Assembly (NCBI RefSeq): GCF_030272615.1
Contig: NC_081415.1
Coordinates: 186,751,233-186,815,232 of the forward strand
Direction: 5' to 3'
DNA: 64,000 bases
Source: Cryptomeria japonica
Taxonomy: Eukaryota; Streptophyta; Pinopsida; Cupressales; Cupressaceae
In this document: piece by piece, positions 22,346 through 34,220 of the stretch
Layout of the letters: every line of letters begins with the position of its first letter
How positions within the stretch are numbered: position 1 is the first letter of the stretch
The notes under the pieces: generated by a model
The model's input: the letters and a program-made list of their open reading frames with translations, nothing else
The model's database searches: none
What the model was told of the DNA's origin: nothing
Program-made: the position numbers and the translations under genes

Positions 22346-22969
22346 CATGTCTATTTTTATGCAAAAATACATATTTGGACATTATTATTATGTGTTTAGA
22401 TCTTAAAGACACATTTGTGGCATATATCATTGCATCCCTAGTATCTTTCTACGTATTTGATTAAAGAGATTGACAGAGTTTCCCAACTAATTCATTAGGA
22501 TTCCTAGTCAGTCAACCATCAGGTCACCATTTCTACCTTTTCATTTTTAGTGCTTTCAAACCCCCATTCATCCAAAACACCAACCTTGCGAGAAGTTAAA
22601 AGTTATATTCTTGTCCTCACTATCTTGCATCAAACTTTGATATCACCAAGTGGTCTCTTCGTTAGATCTATCATCTTCAAGTAGGACACCATTATAGTCT
22701 CTTGAGTTAGGATACCTTACCTTGGAATTTGTCATGTTACGAGAAGTCATATCTTGCTTGAGTTATCGATTCATGGATATCTATCATAATCCTAATTATA
22801 TCATCATTTGGAATTTCATTTTAGGACCTTTACAAGGAAAACTCCTGACTTTTGGTCATTATCATATATTTGCCCCATCATTACCCCTTGGTCATCTTTC
22901 CATTCCCTCAAGTCAAACTTGGATCTTATATGATTGAAACTAGTGCCCAAAGACTCAAAAGAGAATCCT

Positions 22970-24200
22970 AGGAAGCTTAAAGATCTCAAGACATGGATAC
23001 TTATGCTTATGATGAATAAGAGTTTTACAACACTAGGAATTTCAAAATCTATAGTCGTGAGCAAGATTCAACTGATGAGTCCAACTCAAAATTCAACAAG
23101 TTGCTTGAGACAATCTTACGCAAGGATCCACAATTGTATTTCTTAATGATTTCTCAAGATGGTGTCAAGTTACCTCCCGATTTTGATGTGTCTCGACTTT
23201 TGAAGGTCAACCAAGATAGTGTCGATGCTAGTTAAAATAGACATAGAGATACCCAAGTGTTTGAATCACCTTCATGCCTTTTGCAAAAAACTAGACATCC
23301 ATATCCAAATGCGTATTTCATGAACTCATGAGCAATATCATACTAGTGACCTTCATAGTTGAAGAACTACCAATACACATATTAATGACCAACACTAAGA
23401 TCGACATCATGATACAAACCAAGGTCAGGTTTGTGTTCTCACTTTCACTAAACAACCTCATGTTTCATTAAAGAAGAATCAAAATGGTCATATCCAAGGT
23501 TAATGTCAAGATACCAAATAAGGTCGTGGTCATGGTCCCACTAGACAACCTGATGTTTTATTTGATGATCAAAACCAAGGTCATGTTTCTAATACCCATC
23601 ATACTCACATTCATGATCCTCACACTCATTCAAGGTTCTTTAATCAATACCAAGGTCATATTCTAGGTGGTTAATATAAAAATTGCATTCCTCCTCCACC
23701 ACCTCCAAAAGACCCATATAGTTACATTCCTCCACCCAGTACCCAATATCCTAGTTATGTACCTCCTCTCGCTAGTCATTACAACACCTTCATTACACCT
23801 CCTAATGATATTTGCAACAACAAGTGAAGGAATTACAACAATAAATGGATAGTATGCATACTCTTCTTAAGAACTACACGCTTCAAAATATTTTTCCTTA
23901 TCCCTTTGATAGGAATATACCCATACCACCCTTTCCCTCTAATTTTGATGTGCCTAAATTTAACAAGTACAAGGGAAAGGGTGATCCTAAGAAACATATT
24001 AGAGAATTATTCAGTGCGTGTATATGGGTTTCTCATGAAGATTCCTACCTAATTCACCTCTTCCCTCATAGTCTAGGGGGACAAGCTATGGAGTGATTTT
24101 CACGATTACCTCCTGGGATTAGTTCTTGGGGTGACTTGGCTAAGAATTTCATTCAACACTTCTCCTAAAAAACTAAGTATGAGGTCTCAATGACAACTTT
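22970..24200 (+). pseudogene. element B gag
   Basis: Related to element A's gag. The first recognisable part is KFNKLLETILRKDPQLYFLM and DGVKLPPDFDVSRLL (compare EEIMRRDRQYFLQMM and KIPHDFDMSQIM in A). A proline-rich linker follows (PPPPPKDPYSYIPP in the region 23695-23740). The conserved capsid-like block is at 23870-24190: IFPYPFDRNIPIPPFPSNFD, PKFNKYKGKGDPKKHIREL, PHSLGGQAME then a stop, and LPPGISSWGDLAKNFIQHFS. There are several stops and frame changes. Similarity with A breaks off at 24200, where integrase sequence begins. Confidence 0.8.
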
Positions 24201-24205
24201 ATATA

Positions 24206-25038
24206 CCACCTACTTCTAGTGCAGGACATACACATATATTGACAACTACAGACTATTTTACTAAATGGGTTGAGGCCATTCTGGTATGAAAGACATCCTT
24301 GGAAAGTTGTTTGTAACTTTTTGAAAGAGAATGTCCTGGTTTGATTTGGGGTCTCGCTAAAAATTGTGGCTAACAATGCTACTAATTTCTCTTCTGTCAA
24401 GAATTCTTTATTTTTCTATGATCATGGAATCTCTCTTGCTCACTCTAATTATTATCCTTAGGGAAATGGTCAAGTTGAATCCAGTAATAAAAACCTCATA
24501 AATATCATGAAAAAAATTAGTGAGTGAAAACTTCAAGGATTGGCATAAAAATTTGTATGAATCCCTTTGGGTTGATCGTACATCGCCAAAGCGGGCTATC
24601 GAGATGTCACCATTTGAACTGGTCTATGGTGTAGGCACTCAGGTAGCACTTCCTTTGGAACTGGCAACTACTAAGTTACAAACTGTCATTGAAGACGCTT
24701 ATTTTCAGAATTCTTTGGAAAAGCAGATTATGCATTTGATGAGAATTGATGAAGAAAGGGATAAATTAGTGGACCGGATAACAGAGCACCAGATGAGGGT
24801 GAAGAGGATATTTGACAAGCGGGCCAGGTCGCGAAAATTCATGCTAAGCAATCAAGTACTGCTCTAGGAAAGAAGAAGGGATCCCAAAGGGGCACATGCA
24901 AAGTTTGAATCACTCTAGAAAGGACCGTTCTTGATTCATGATGTAAAAGGACCAAATTCATTTAAACTTGCATATCAGGATGGTACTGCTCTTCCTCTGA
25001 CATATAATGGTCAGGATTTGAAGTTATATCAATTGTAA
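24206..25038 (+). pseudogene. gypsy integrase, core to C-terminus
   Basis: Begins PPTSSAGHTHILTTTDYFTKW (first catalytic D present). The second catalytic position reads KIVANNATNFSS, where N (codon 24372-24374) stands for the expected D. The third is intact in NGQVESSNKNL. After a frame change come WHKNLYESLWVDRTSPKRA, MSPFELVYGVGTQVALPLEL, RITEHQMRVKRIFDKRARSR and finally FKLAYQDGTALPL with LKLYQL at the TAA 25036-25038. The length fits the part of a gypsy integrase from the DDE core to the end. Lost Asp, several stops and no RT upstream make it non-functional. It belongs to a different gypsy lineage from the relic at 6470-7450. Confidence 0.9.
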
Positions 25039-25299
25039 ACAAGTGTGCCTCATGGTTTTGTATATAGTGTTCTGGTTGTTTGGCAGTTGTGTGTTTTTTC
25101 TGTTTTTGTTTCTGTTTGGGTCTTTAAATAAAGTCTGCTTGTGAAACCAAAGATTTTAAAGTTCATTTCTAGTTCCTTCATAGTCCTAGTCCCCAGTCAG
25201 AGCCAATGTTAGCCCGCCTGCAATTTTCCCTCTTGAATGTTCATACTTGCGGGTTGTCTTATTGTGCCTTTATTCTCGTCAAGTCTTTTGTTCTCCTTC

Positions 25300-25720
25300 G
25301 TACTTGAACCATTGAACTCTTTCTTAAAAGTTCAATAGGTTCAAAGTTCAAAGCACGTTTTAGGAAAAAGGAGTCATTTGTGGTCTTTGTCTTCATGAGA
25401 GCAAGCACACTTTTGTTTTATGTCTTGAGCTTTGAAACTGTGAACCTTAATTGGTTCAAGGTTCAAAATGTCTTTTGTAAGTCGCGGCAATGTATTGTTG
25501 TCTAATGAGCGCATGTCTATATGTTTTAAGTTAAGTTTCCGACCTTGAACTTTGAACCAAATCTCAAGTGGTTCAAATGGTTCAAGGCTTCTGCTTAATA
25601 ATCATTGTTGATGCTCATTCTCGGTATTGTTGTGTGCGGCTCATTCATTGTTGTACTTCCTAAATGAACTTGAACCGCTGAACTTTTTGTCAAATGCTTC
25701 AAGGTTCATGAGTTCATTTC
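25300..25720 (+). repeat. array of four TTGAAC/GTTCAA hairpins
   Basis: Four clusters at about 25303-25356, 25429-25470, 25540-25590 and 25668-25715. Each has TTGAAC or TGAAC words followed, after 10-20 bases, by GTTCAA words, so each can fold on itself. Starts are about 107-129 bp apart. The array lies between the integrase stop and the unassigned reading frame. Confidence 0.75.
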
Positions 25721-25959
25721 AAAACTAACTCTAAGGCTTTTGATAATAATGAAAGTGGCACAACAAGAAGGAATATTCCCAACATTCAGTAGTTTTAAAA
25801 TTCTAAATATGGAAAGTAATCATGAGTGCACCAGCTACTTGTGCGGAGGTGATAGATAATTAATAAGGTGTCATATTTTAGTCATTTCACTATTACTTCG
25901 CATGCATGAGTAAATCATTATGAAGCGTGTGTGGCTTTATAGATATTTTCTCATCTGAT

Positions 25960-28900
25960 CAAAAGGAATGTATGAATTTATTTCCATAGTTTGTAAGGGT
26001 TGTGACTGTCATACTTGAGCAAATTGGAGGTGCCGAAGGTAAAACCATCTCTGATTTCGTGAGGAAGTTTCTAGTTTTCATGGTGGTAATGGGTAAGTTT
26101 AGATGACTCTTCCTAACCTGTGTTTCTTTAAGTTCTGAAGATTTATCAGTATAGGAAGAAAATCTCTAAATTGTTGGAGTAGAATTTTGCCTTGTTTTAG
26201 AATTTCGTGGTTACAAGTATAGATAGGCAGTATGAGGCCAATATTGTTGAAGCTTGGTCGGACCTCATGTCTAGTGAGCATATTATGAGAGCTAAAAGAT
26301 ACTTCCTTGGTTCATGTTTATTTAGGGGATTTCTTAGAAAGAGGCAAGAACCCTAAAACCGGTTCAATGATGGAGAAAATAGTGAAAAGCGGTCTTGTTG
26401 AAGCTGCTGCATTTCCGCTTGTCGCACCATGTTCGGATTTGGTGATGGCTTGCATGAATAGGTATGACACAGAGAACAGATGCATCAAAACTAGTAATGG
26501 TGAGCTTCTAGTCAATATCAACAAAGAAACAATAATGGCGGCAGTGGGAATTCCGCACAAGGATGAATACGAAGACTTGACAATTGGGAACTCGTACGCC
26601 TATTTCTCGAAAAAGAAGAGTAAGTACATGAGTGTAATTGCTAGGAATTGGCTCCTAAAAGTTTAGAAAGGAGGGTCATGGCTGCCAAAGCCCTTGACTA
26701 GAGAGAATTTCATCACAAAAGTGCGGGATATTGTGATACTTCTGAGTAGGGTGAAGGGAAACTCACATTCTTTCTACTGGGAGGATTGGATGTACTTTTT
26801 CATCCAGGTGGTGTTATCTAGTGATAGGTATCTCGATTGGTCTCAGGTAATTGTAGAAAGACTTCATGAAGGATTGAGTAACTTTGTGGGAATGTCAAGT
26901 TTTTATATGTCTTCTTATCTTTTCTACATACTATCTTGTATAAGGGATTAACCCAGTTTTCCTAATGAACCTTGGGTAGATGGGATGAGGGTGTATAATT
27001 ATTATCCCCTATTATAGCAGCAGAGACATGTCAAGCAAATTGATAGATGGAATGGGGTCTTCATGGGAAAACTTGCTTTTGAGCTCCAGGGGGATGTGAA
27101 CAGGAGAATGTCTATTGAAGCAATGGAGTTCATAAGCATATATGGTAGTTTCTTTATTCAATTTCCCAGGTTTACTTACCTATGGGTAGGTGGTTTTGAG
27201 GGTCAACTATTCAAGCTGTCTAGGTATGCCTTCGACAACTATGTACTTATAGAGGTGAGCAAGCAGCTAGCTTACATTGATAAAAGATTGGGAACAAAGG
27301 GCGAGTCTGGAATTGTATTCCTTGTTCAACTTGGATACTATAGTTGTAAATCTGTATCTAATACCCTAAACCTGGAATTATAATTCAAGAGGATGACCAT
27401 GTAGCCATATGTGGCAAGGTGAAAGTTTGACAGTAGAGGTTATGCCATTGAAAACCTAAATGTAGATAACCATTTTTTCCATGAGCCTCAGTTGAAGGAT
27501 TACTAGGAGAATTGCAGTGATGAATATGAGGTAAGGAAAAGACTGTGGTCAAGGTTCACTTTGCAACAAATAATTACCATGAAGCTTTCGATTAATATAT
27601 CTGGAGTATTAGAAGATATAGGGGAAGATGTCCTAGATCCTGAGTTCGACACAGAGGTTCAAGGAAAACCAATTCCAAAAATTGATTGGAATAAAAAGGA
27701 GGATGGCAGTATTCAAGCTAGAACTTTCAATGTTGTGAGAAGAACAGAAAGATGGTTGAGAAACCAAAAGTTTAAGGAGGGATTTCACCTGTCCTCGCGT
27801 GAACTAAGAATTGTTTCACACATTGTGACTCAATCTCCCATTTCTTCTACTAATGAAATTGTTAATGTTGCAGGTGTTTCAAGACCTATTGTTGAGAAAA
27901 TCCAACCTAGGAGATCAAAGAAGTCACCATGAGGTCTCACAGTTGCTCGGGTAACTCAGTTCAGGAGTAAGAAGAAGAGTAGGGAGCCCATTTTGAAATA
28001 GGTTGTTGTTGACCAAGACCCTAGTGAAGAGATAGAGGAAACAATGGATCCACAGGATCTGGATGAACATGAGATTTGGAAATGGACATGAGCAAGGAAG
28101 AGGAAATCTGACAAAACCCCATGAACACCTTGATTATTGTCACTTCACTCGATATACAGACAACTCCTCCGCCTAAAGATCCTGCAAATGCACCATGATG
28201 GTTGGAAGTTGTTGTTGGAAGGAAATGGAGTGTAGTGCCGATTACAATCCCTATGGAGGACATGGTCAGTAGATGTTTGGGAAAGGCGTCAAAGCCGAAG
28301 AAACTCAAGAGGCGGACAATGCTTGAAGTAGATGAAGCAATAGGTCATTGGACGGCCGAGATAGACCAACCAATTCCAGGGAAAGATGTAGATAAATCTA
28401 CTGAGGAGGATTTTACAATTGAAAAGATAGATTTGGGAGTCGCTTCGTGTGTTGTAGATGTTAAGCATTTGGAATCATCCACAAAAAGGATAATTTCAAG
28501 AACATGGAAGGATGAAAAAGACAAAAGGGAATTGAAGCAAGTTGTTACTCAGATGGCTGAGTATATCAATGCCATCCATAATCCAAACCCCCAACCTTTG
28601 TCACAGATACTGGTATCATTTGATCCCAAATCCCCGACAAACCAGAAGATGTTGGACTAGGTTCAAAGGAACAGAGTAGTTACAGAAATGTTCAATAAAT
28701 GGTTGGATCTTATAATGCATCAGGGATTAGATTATATTGTTAATCTAGTGAAAGTCTATAAAGATGCCAAAACTGTGAGCAAAGAATTAGAGCTAGAGAC
28801 GGTGGCTTGGGAGAAAGAAAGGATCAAATGGGTGGCAGTCCCTGCGTAAATAAATGATATACAAAAATATGGGGTGATGAAGTTCTTGGCCGAAAAACTA

Positions 28901-29410
28901 GTAGAAAATTTGGATGATAATGTATTGTATGTATCAAGGAAGAATGTGGAATGGTGCAACTCAATCATCAAACAAGGTCACGAAGAGTCCACCAAATTGC
29001 TTAGAGGATTGACAGAATTGATTGATACAATGTAGAAGGATCTCAAGTGCATTGACATCCAGCTTATGAAAGACGATGCCAAGACAATTGAGGCAGCTGT
29101 GGATATGACCAAGATTTTTCAGGAAAGAATTCAATTCATTCAAACAACAAAATCTTTGACCATGGACGACTTCTCAAAGGTGGCCAGAATTGAATCAATG
29201 CTCATAGTCTTCTCGGATCATTTGGAGGTACACAAGGAAAAAGTGGCACAAGTGAACATGGATAAGGAGGTGTGGAAGCAAAGAATTTAGCACATTGGTC
29301 TTCCTTATTTTCAGGTCATCTTGAACTTCTCGACGGCACACTTGGAATGGCGTGGCTCTATGGCAAAGAAGGACATATCCACAACCTCTTTTGCCATAGT
29401 GGAAGCATAG
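25960..29410 (+). pseudogene. large unassigned reading frame downstream of integrase
   Basis: I do not recognise this protein with certainty. From 26307 to about 27960 a single frame is interrupted by only four or five stops; a preceding piece in another frame (IVEAWSDLMSSEHIMRAKRY) and a following piece (28202-29410) extend it to about 1,100 residues. The N-terminal third has RYDTENRCIKTSNGELLVNI then IMAAVGIP, whose spacing resembles the PMD motif seen in element A (RWHSETCTFHLPMGE... IP). A middle part holds WYEDW-like YWEDWMYFFIQVVLSSD and FFIQFPRFTYLWVGGFEGQL. A basic stretch (RRSKKSP, SKPKKLKRRT) follows. The C-terminal 250 residues are charged and probably helical. It has the sense orientation of the element. 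It could be a transposon-borne PMD-like protein or an unrelated extra ORF. Confidence 0.5.
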
Positions 29411-30390
29411 TTAATCTAAAAATGAGGTGTCAATCTCACAGTGGCTGTTGATTTAGTTTTCTTTTCTGTTATAGTAAACGGTTTCTTTAACTTTGGTTAA
29501 AGTAAAGTGTAATTTTTTTATGTAAAAACTATGAGCCTGGAGGCTACTTAAGTTGAAAAGCTTGTCTTTGTAATGGTTCCAAATAACTGTGACTTTTCAT
29601 GCATCAGATAATATTTTGGTTTTTCTATGAATTGTCTGAAAATAGAATGGTTGATTATCAATAAAGTGCTATATTATGCAGACTTTGAATCTGTGTGTTT
29701 GAAGATTAGTAATCTTTCTTGAGAAAATTGCTATAAGCATGATATCATTTTAAGATCAGTGATCTATGTGTTTTTCTCAATTCATGGTTATCATTAGTTA
29801 TTAGAAGACTCATACATATTGATTTGCTTGATCCTTCTTGCCTTGTGAGGCACAAGAGAGTATCAATCAGCCTTCAGTATTGTTGAGCTTCTGCTATGCT
29901 TTGAATTTATACAGTGAGCATGTTTATGAATCAGAGTCTGTGAGCTCTCACTAAATTCTTTAAAAAAAATTCTTTACTCTTAGTTTGGAGGCATTTATTT
30001 GTGTTGATGGATGAATGTTGAAGCCTTTCAATGCTTTCTGGTAAAAAGCATTAGCATTTCATTTATATAATAAATTCATTGCAAATCATACAAGGAGCTG
30101 CCCTCTAATGTAGAGGTTGACTTTTAATCAATTCATCCAACTACAATGGTAGTTTGTTTCCTTTATAAAGGGTGAAACAACGTTATATTTTTGCTTAAGG
30201 AAGATAATTATTAAGATTTCAGGAAAGGGACAAATCTGTTTACCAACAATATGAATGCTTAGGATCATAGGTTCATTTGTCTTTCGTTTCTAATTGTCAC
30301 TAACATTGCTAACATTTGAACTTGTGTCTTGTGCATCCTTTCTAGCGTGCATCAGTAACAACCTGTTAGGGTAAGGTCACTCTATGAGGT
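29411..30390 (+). other. non-coding DNA of segment C
   Basis: No reading frame of interest. T-rich and repeat-like, possibly the 3' untranslated part or an LTR of segment C, but I could not find its partner. Confidence 0.4.
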
Positions 30391-30393
30391 ACT

Positions 30394-31200
30394 GTGCCAA
30401 AACTTGCTTCATCCTCTAATCAGTATAACTTTATTGAGAAAATTGGAAAGGCACAAACCCATATATCCATTCTTGATCTTTTATGTATATCCCCTTCAGA
30501 TAAGGCTATCCTAGATAAAACATTACAAGAAACTTTTGTACCTACCAACCTAAATGTGGATCAGTTTCAAGCCATGGTGGGACACTTATCTTCACCCCAT
30601 CACCTTACCTTTATCGAACAAGATGATTCATATCCCCAACAACTTCACAATTCACCCCTCCATATTGAAACTTTTTTCCGTAAACATCGAATGAAGAGAG
30701 TCCTTATAGATGGAGGAGTAGGTCTAAAAATTTGTACCTTGAAAGTAATTCTAGCATTAGGATTCTCTAAAGAGGCTATAGATTCAAAGAAAAAGATAAT
30801 CAAATCTTGTGATGATGAAAAGTGCAAGCTCATGTCCAAAGGAACAATTACCTTAACAATCACAGTTGGTCCAATGGTAAAAGATGTGGTTTGCCAAGTT
30901 TTAGACCTTGATCAAGCACCTATAGCATACTCTTGGGTCATCCCTGGATCCATGAGCTATATGAGTAATTCCTTCTATGTACCATCAATGTATCAAATTC
31001 CCGCACAACGACATAGAAGTTATCATTCTTGTTGATGCAAATCCATATCTCTATTGCAAAAACATTCATCCTAAGCCCAAAGTTACAATGCCTATAAATC
31101 AAGAAGCCAGTTCATCTTCATCTTATATCAATCCTACATCATTAAAAGCTTCTACTTCCAAGAAACCTGATATCAAGGCTAAGGTTGAACATACAAAGGA
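30394..31200 (+). pseudogene. element B aspartic protease
   Basis: Closely parallels A: HISILDLLCISPSDKAILDK, ETFVPTNLNVDQFQAMVGHL, then KRVLIDGGVGLKICTL with the DGG triplet, and KDVVCQVLDLDQ. A frameshift between about 30925 and 30977 removes the ILLGRPW motif from the frame; the downstream part (MYHQCIKFPHNDIEVIIL, NPTSLKASTSKK) is in another phase. Similarity to A begins upstream of the protease and is continuous, so this is the same polyprotein, resumed after segment C. Confidence 0.85.
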
Positions 31201-31530
31201 ATGGTAGAATATAGCTTACAACAATCCATGTATCTTAGACAAATTATGGAATCCCCTAAGACTTATGGAAGACCACAATCATCAAAATCTATGACAATTG
31301 TTACTTTTAAATGGGATCCCACAGTTTTTACCAAACATGGAGAAATGGAAGATGAAAAACTTTTTAAAATTCTATTTAAGGACCCAAAGGAACAACCAAA
31401 TCAAGAGAATATTAAGATACCTCTTGAAAATTATGGAAATGACTTCAAATTCCTACAAAAAATGGGATATGATGGTAAAGGTCTTCTTGGCTTGCGAAAT
31501 CAAGGAATTGTGGAAACTATCCAACCTTAA
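31201..31530 (+). pseudogene. element B G-patch segment of pol
   Basis: Same phase as the start of the protease frame. After about 80 polar residues it has FKFLQKMGYDGKGLLGLRN followed by QGIVETIQP (residues 82-109), which fits the glycine-rich G-patch motif that some retroviral and plant gypsy polyproteins carry behind the protease; it is thought to bind RNA. Element A has no equivalent. It ends with a TAA; later codons to about 31815 are degenerate. Confidence 0.65.
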
Positions 31531-31935
31531 TAAGTACCCAAGAAACAAAGGGACAAAGGAATAGGATAGAACCTAAGTTGAGATTGCATGCTCCCTCTAT
31601 TTGGACACTAATTTGATACTATACTTGAAACATATTATCCATCAAAAGTTTCCAATGAATGGGAATGGGGCTCAGATATGTCATCTAGTGACTATGATCT
31701 TGAGAAAACTTTCAAAGAGTCGAGAGATCCTACTTTTGAAGAAAATTTTTGAGTTGGACAAGCATCAATTATGCTAAGAACAAATCAAAATTATTCAACA
31801 CCCCGAGATAAGTATGTTGGTGGCAAGGCACTGATAAAAAATTTTAGGACCTCAAACCCTCTAAGTCTGTTTTGGAGCCAAAATAGCTTCGGCCGATTTT
31901 CTCCACCCTTAATTTGTCCTTCCATTTTTTAGGGT

Positions 31936-32000
31936 TGATGATGGAATGGTGTCTACCTAATGTGAAAACAAAAGTGGTGTATCGTCAAATAGCGTTAATC
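31936..32000 (+). repeat. dispersed repeat, copy 2
   Basis: Same order of words as at 4420-4490 (ATGGAATGGTG, CTACCTAATGTGAAA, AGTGGTGTA, ATAGCGTT). Confidence 0.6.
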
Positions 32001-32126
32001 ATGTCAAAATTCACGGTTGTCCATGTCAAAATTCTAAATATGTTAGAATGTTCTCCACCGTGCAAGACTAAATATGTTAGACGACCGACATTAGGATTGA
32101 GTGTGACTTTAGAATTTAGAGGCCAC

Positions 32127-32192
32127 ATTTCTCTTTCCTGCGATTTCCCAACTTTGTATTTTTCTTGTATTTATTTCTCTTTCCTGCGATTT
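32127..32192 (+). repeat. short direct repeat, 42 bp apart
   Basis: CTCTTTCCTGCGATTTCCCA occurs near 32129 and again near 32171. A second word, CTAAATATGTTAGA, occurs near 32032 and 32068. Confidence 0.8.
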
Positions 32193-33479
32193 CCCAAAGT
32201 TAAGGTCTAGAGAGAAAATATGTTGGCCACTTTGTCTAATAAAACTTAACCAGGTTTCTTCGGGTCCAAAAAAATACAGAACAGATTCACATTTCATCAT
32301 TTCGTTTTGAAAGGCTTCTTTTTAAACTTTCTTTTTATTATTAATATATATGTTTCTAAGAAAAAATTAGTCATTAAAATAGGATAAATGTTTATCACTT
32401 TTAATGTAAAATTTTCAATCCACCAATTTTCAAAAATTTCAAGAAGAGAGTTTGAAATTTTTCCAAAAAGCAAAAATAAAAATAAAACTATGTTCCTTTT
32501 CCTTCTAGCCATTTTCCAATTTTCAATTTATTTCTAATTTAATTTCCTTTTTCTCAAAAAATATATTTCATTAAAAATAAAATGCTCAATTTATTATTTT
32601 TGCTATTTAAAAATAAAACTAATTAAATCAATTCAAATACTTTCATAGTCTAATGAAATAATTTCAATTTAAATATGAATTGCATTCGATTAAATAATAA
32701 TTTTCTCAAACAATTAACTTGATGATATTTCTCTTTTCTATAACTATCAATCAAAACACACTAACTAATTTCAATAATACGTGTTTATGGAAAAATAAGA
32801 AAAATAAACCATCAAATTAAAACATGCAAATAGAGGTAGTCCACTTTTCAAATGGATTTTATAATTACCTTGATTCAAATCCAAATTTACACAGGGTCAC
32901 ATATTACATACTGTATGTGGGAAAAATGGATTAATAAAATTTAAAATGTGAAAAATATGTAAAATACCATATGTCTACACATACCTCATACTCAATTCAA
33001 GTATAATTAAGGATAACATATAGACAAGGCCCAATGTAATAACTTTGATATAACTACCATTGGGGGAATAACTCAAACCTACCAATTTAGGTGAAGAAAT
33101 ATACTATACCTACATCCTCAAAATAAACACCAAACATACCTATTCTATATATAATGGGTGAAGCAATGGAAAGCAATGCTACACACCCAATGGGTTACAA
33201 TATTACAATGATCACATAAAGATGGAAATATAATCATTTGATATCTCAAAATACATGAAATATGATGCTAAATATAAATATCTCTTGGAAAGGAGTAGGT
33301 AGGCATTACAGGCAATGAAAAATTTAGGTGTTGGTGCTTTAGGTGCTACCAATTGCAATACACCCCCTTAGGCAAATTGCAAAAAAAAATATTCCCTAGC
33401 ACCACAACCAATGCCTAAAAGGCTCATTTCCCCATTAAATTCCTTACAAACAAGCGAGCCACTAGTCACTAATAGGGTC

Positions 33480-34220
33480 AATTAGAGTTTACTTTAGTGG
33501 CAAATATTCGCCAATGGCGAATTTTTCACATCAGCGACCTAGGAAATGGCAAATATTTTGTACCAACTGCGGGTGGCCATGTCGCCAGATTATTATCAAT
33601 TTCCGTCAAATTCATGACCCGATCGCCATATGTTTCATGTAATTAAATGTTTCTATGCAAGGATTTCGCCAATACAATATACGGTGGACACAGGGTAAAT
33701 TTAATTTTTTTGCCTACACTCTCTGAGGTTTTCTTAATAGATGACCATAATTCACCTATAGGCATGTGAAGATTTGTTAGCCAGGAGGACCCAATTCGCC
33801 CAACATTTTGTTGACGCGTGTCTCCATTCACCCCAACTTTCGCCAACTATATTGCATTTGCCAATTATTTGGACAACCCATAATCACCTCGAAAATTACA
33901 TAAGTCATGTTGTAGTTATGTGGGATTCGCCAAATATTTGTATACCATATAAAATTCCCACAGAATTCACCATATAAGGATTGGTATAAATACATGCAAA
34001 TATCAGATCTATCTCAACACAATCTAGTGGGTTCTAGGCTCTGAATTCTTATCAATAGCGAAGTTTCAGACTAAGGAAAATCATTGTTGTTGACTGCATT
34101 GGTGACTGCTAGTAACCTAAAGGTGAGCGATCATAGTTTTGAAGTGTTATAATATTATTCTAAATTTATCTATATTTGTTTGCACTGTTAAGTTCATTTT
34201 TATTCAGTGGCGACCCGTCA
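33480..34220 (+). promoter_or_regulatory. LTR end or promoter with TTCGCC cluster, TATA box and possible primer site
   Basis: TTCGCC words occur near 33508, 33667, 33797, 33839 and 33925, the first forming a near-palindrome ATTCGCCAATGGCGAAT. A TATA box (TATAAATA) lies at 33985-33992. TGGCGACCCG at 34208-34217 could be a primer site for a tRNA ending CGGGTCGCCA, one base after a CA dinucleotide that could end an LTR. Alternatively this is a promoter with a leader exon: AAGGTGAGC near 34121 fits a donor and TTTTTATTCAG at 34207 an acceptor. No gag or pol follows. Confidence 0.4.

Larger units (their letters stand above)
24200..30390 (+). mobile_element. segment C: foreign gypsy 3' part inserted in element B
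   Basis: The left junction joins gag of B directly to integrase of another gypsy lineage (first matching codon 24206). The right junction lies just before the protease of B (about 30390). In between are the integrase end, a hairpin array, a 3.4-kb decayed reading frame and about 980 bp of non-coding DNA. I found no LTR pair at the ends, so this may be a recombination product and not a simple insertion. Confidence 0.6.
21806..31815 (+). mobile_element. element B: decayed gypsy relative of A, split by segment C
   Basis: It opens with TGTAGACACC, the same first ten bases as element A, followed by an AT palindrome similar to those in A's LTR. A leader with a 20-21 bp period array (22240-22345), gag (22970-24200), protease (30394-31200) and a G-patch (31201-31530) follow. 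Between gag and protease lies segment C (24200-30390), which replaces the part that corresponds to about 14925-15900 of A. No 3' LTR was found; similarity fades near 31815. All frames have stops. Confidence 0.75.
31816..33479. other. AT-rich DNA with no recognised gene
   Basis: Contains the second copy of the dispersed repeat (31936-32000) and a short direct repeat (32127 and 32169). From 32300 to 33300 it is strongly AT-rich and featureless. Confidence 0.55.
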
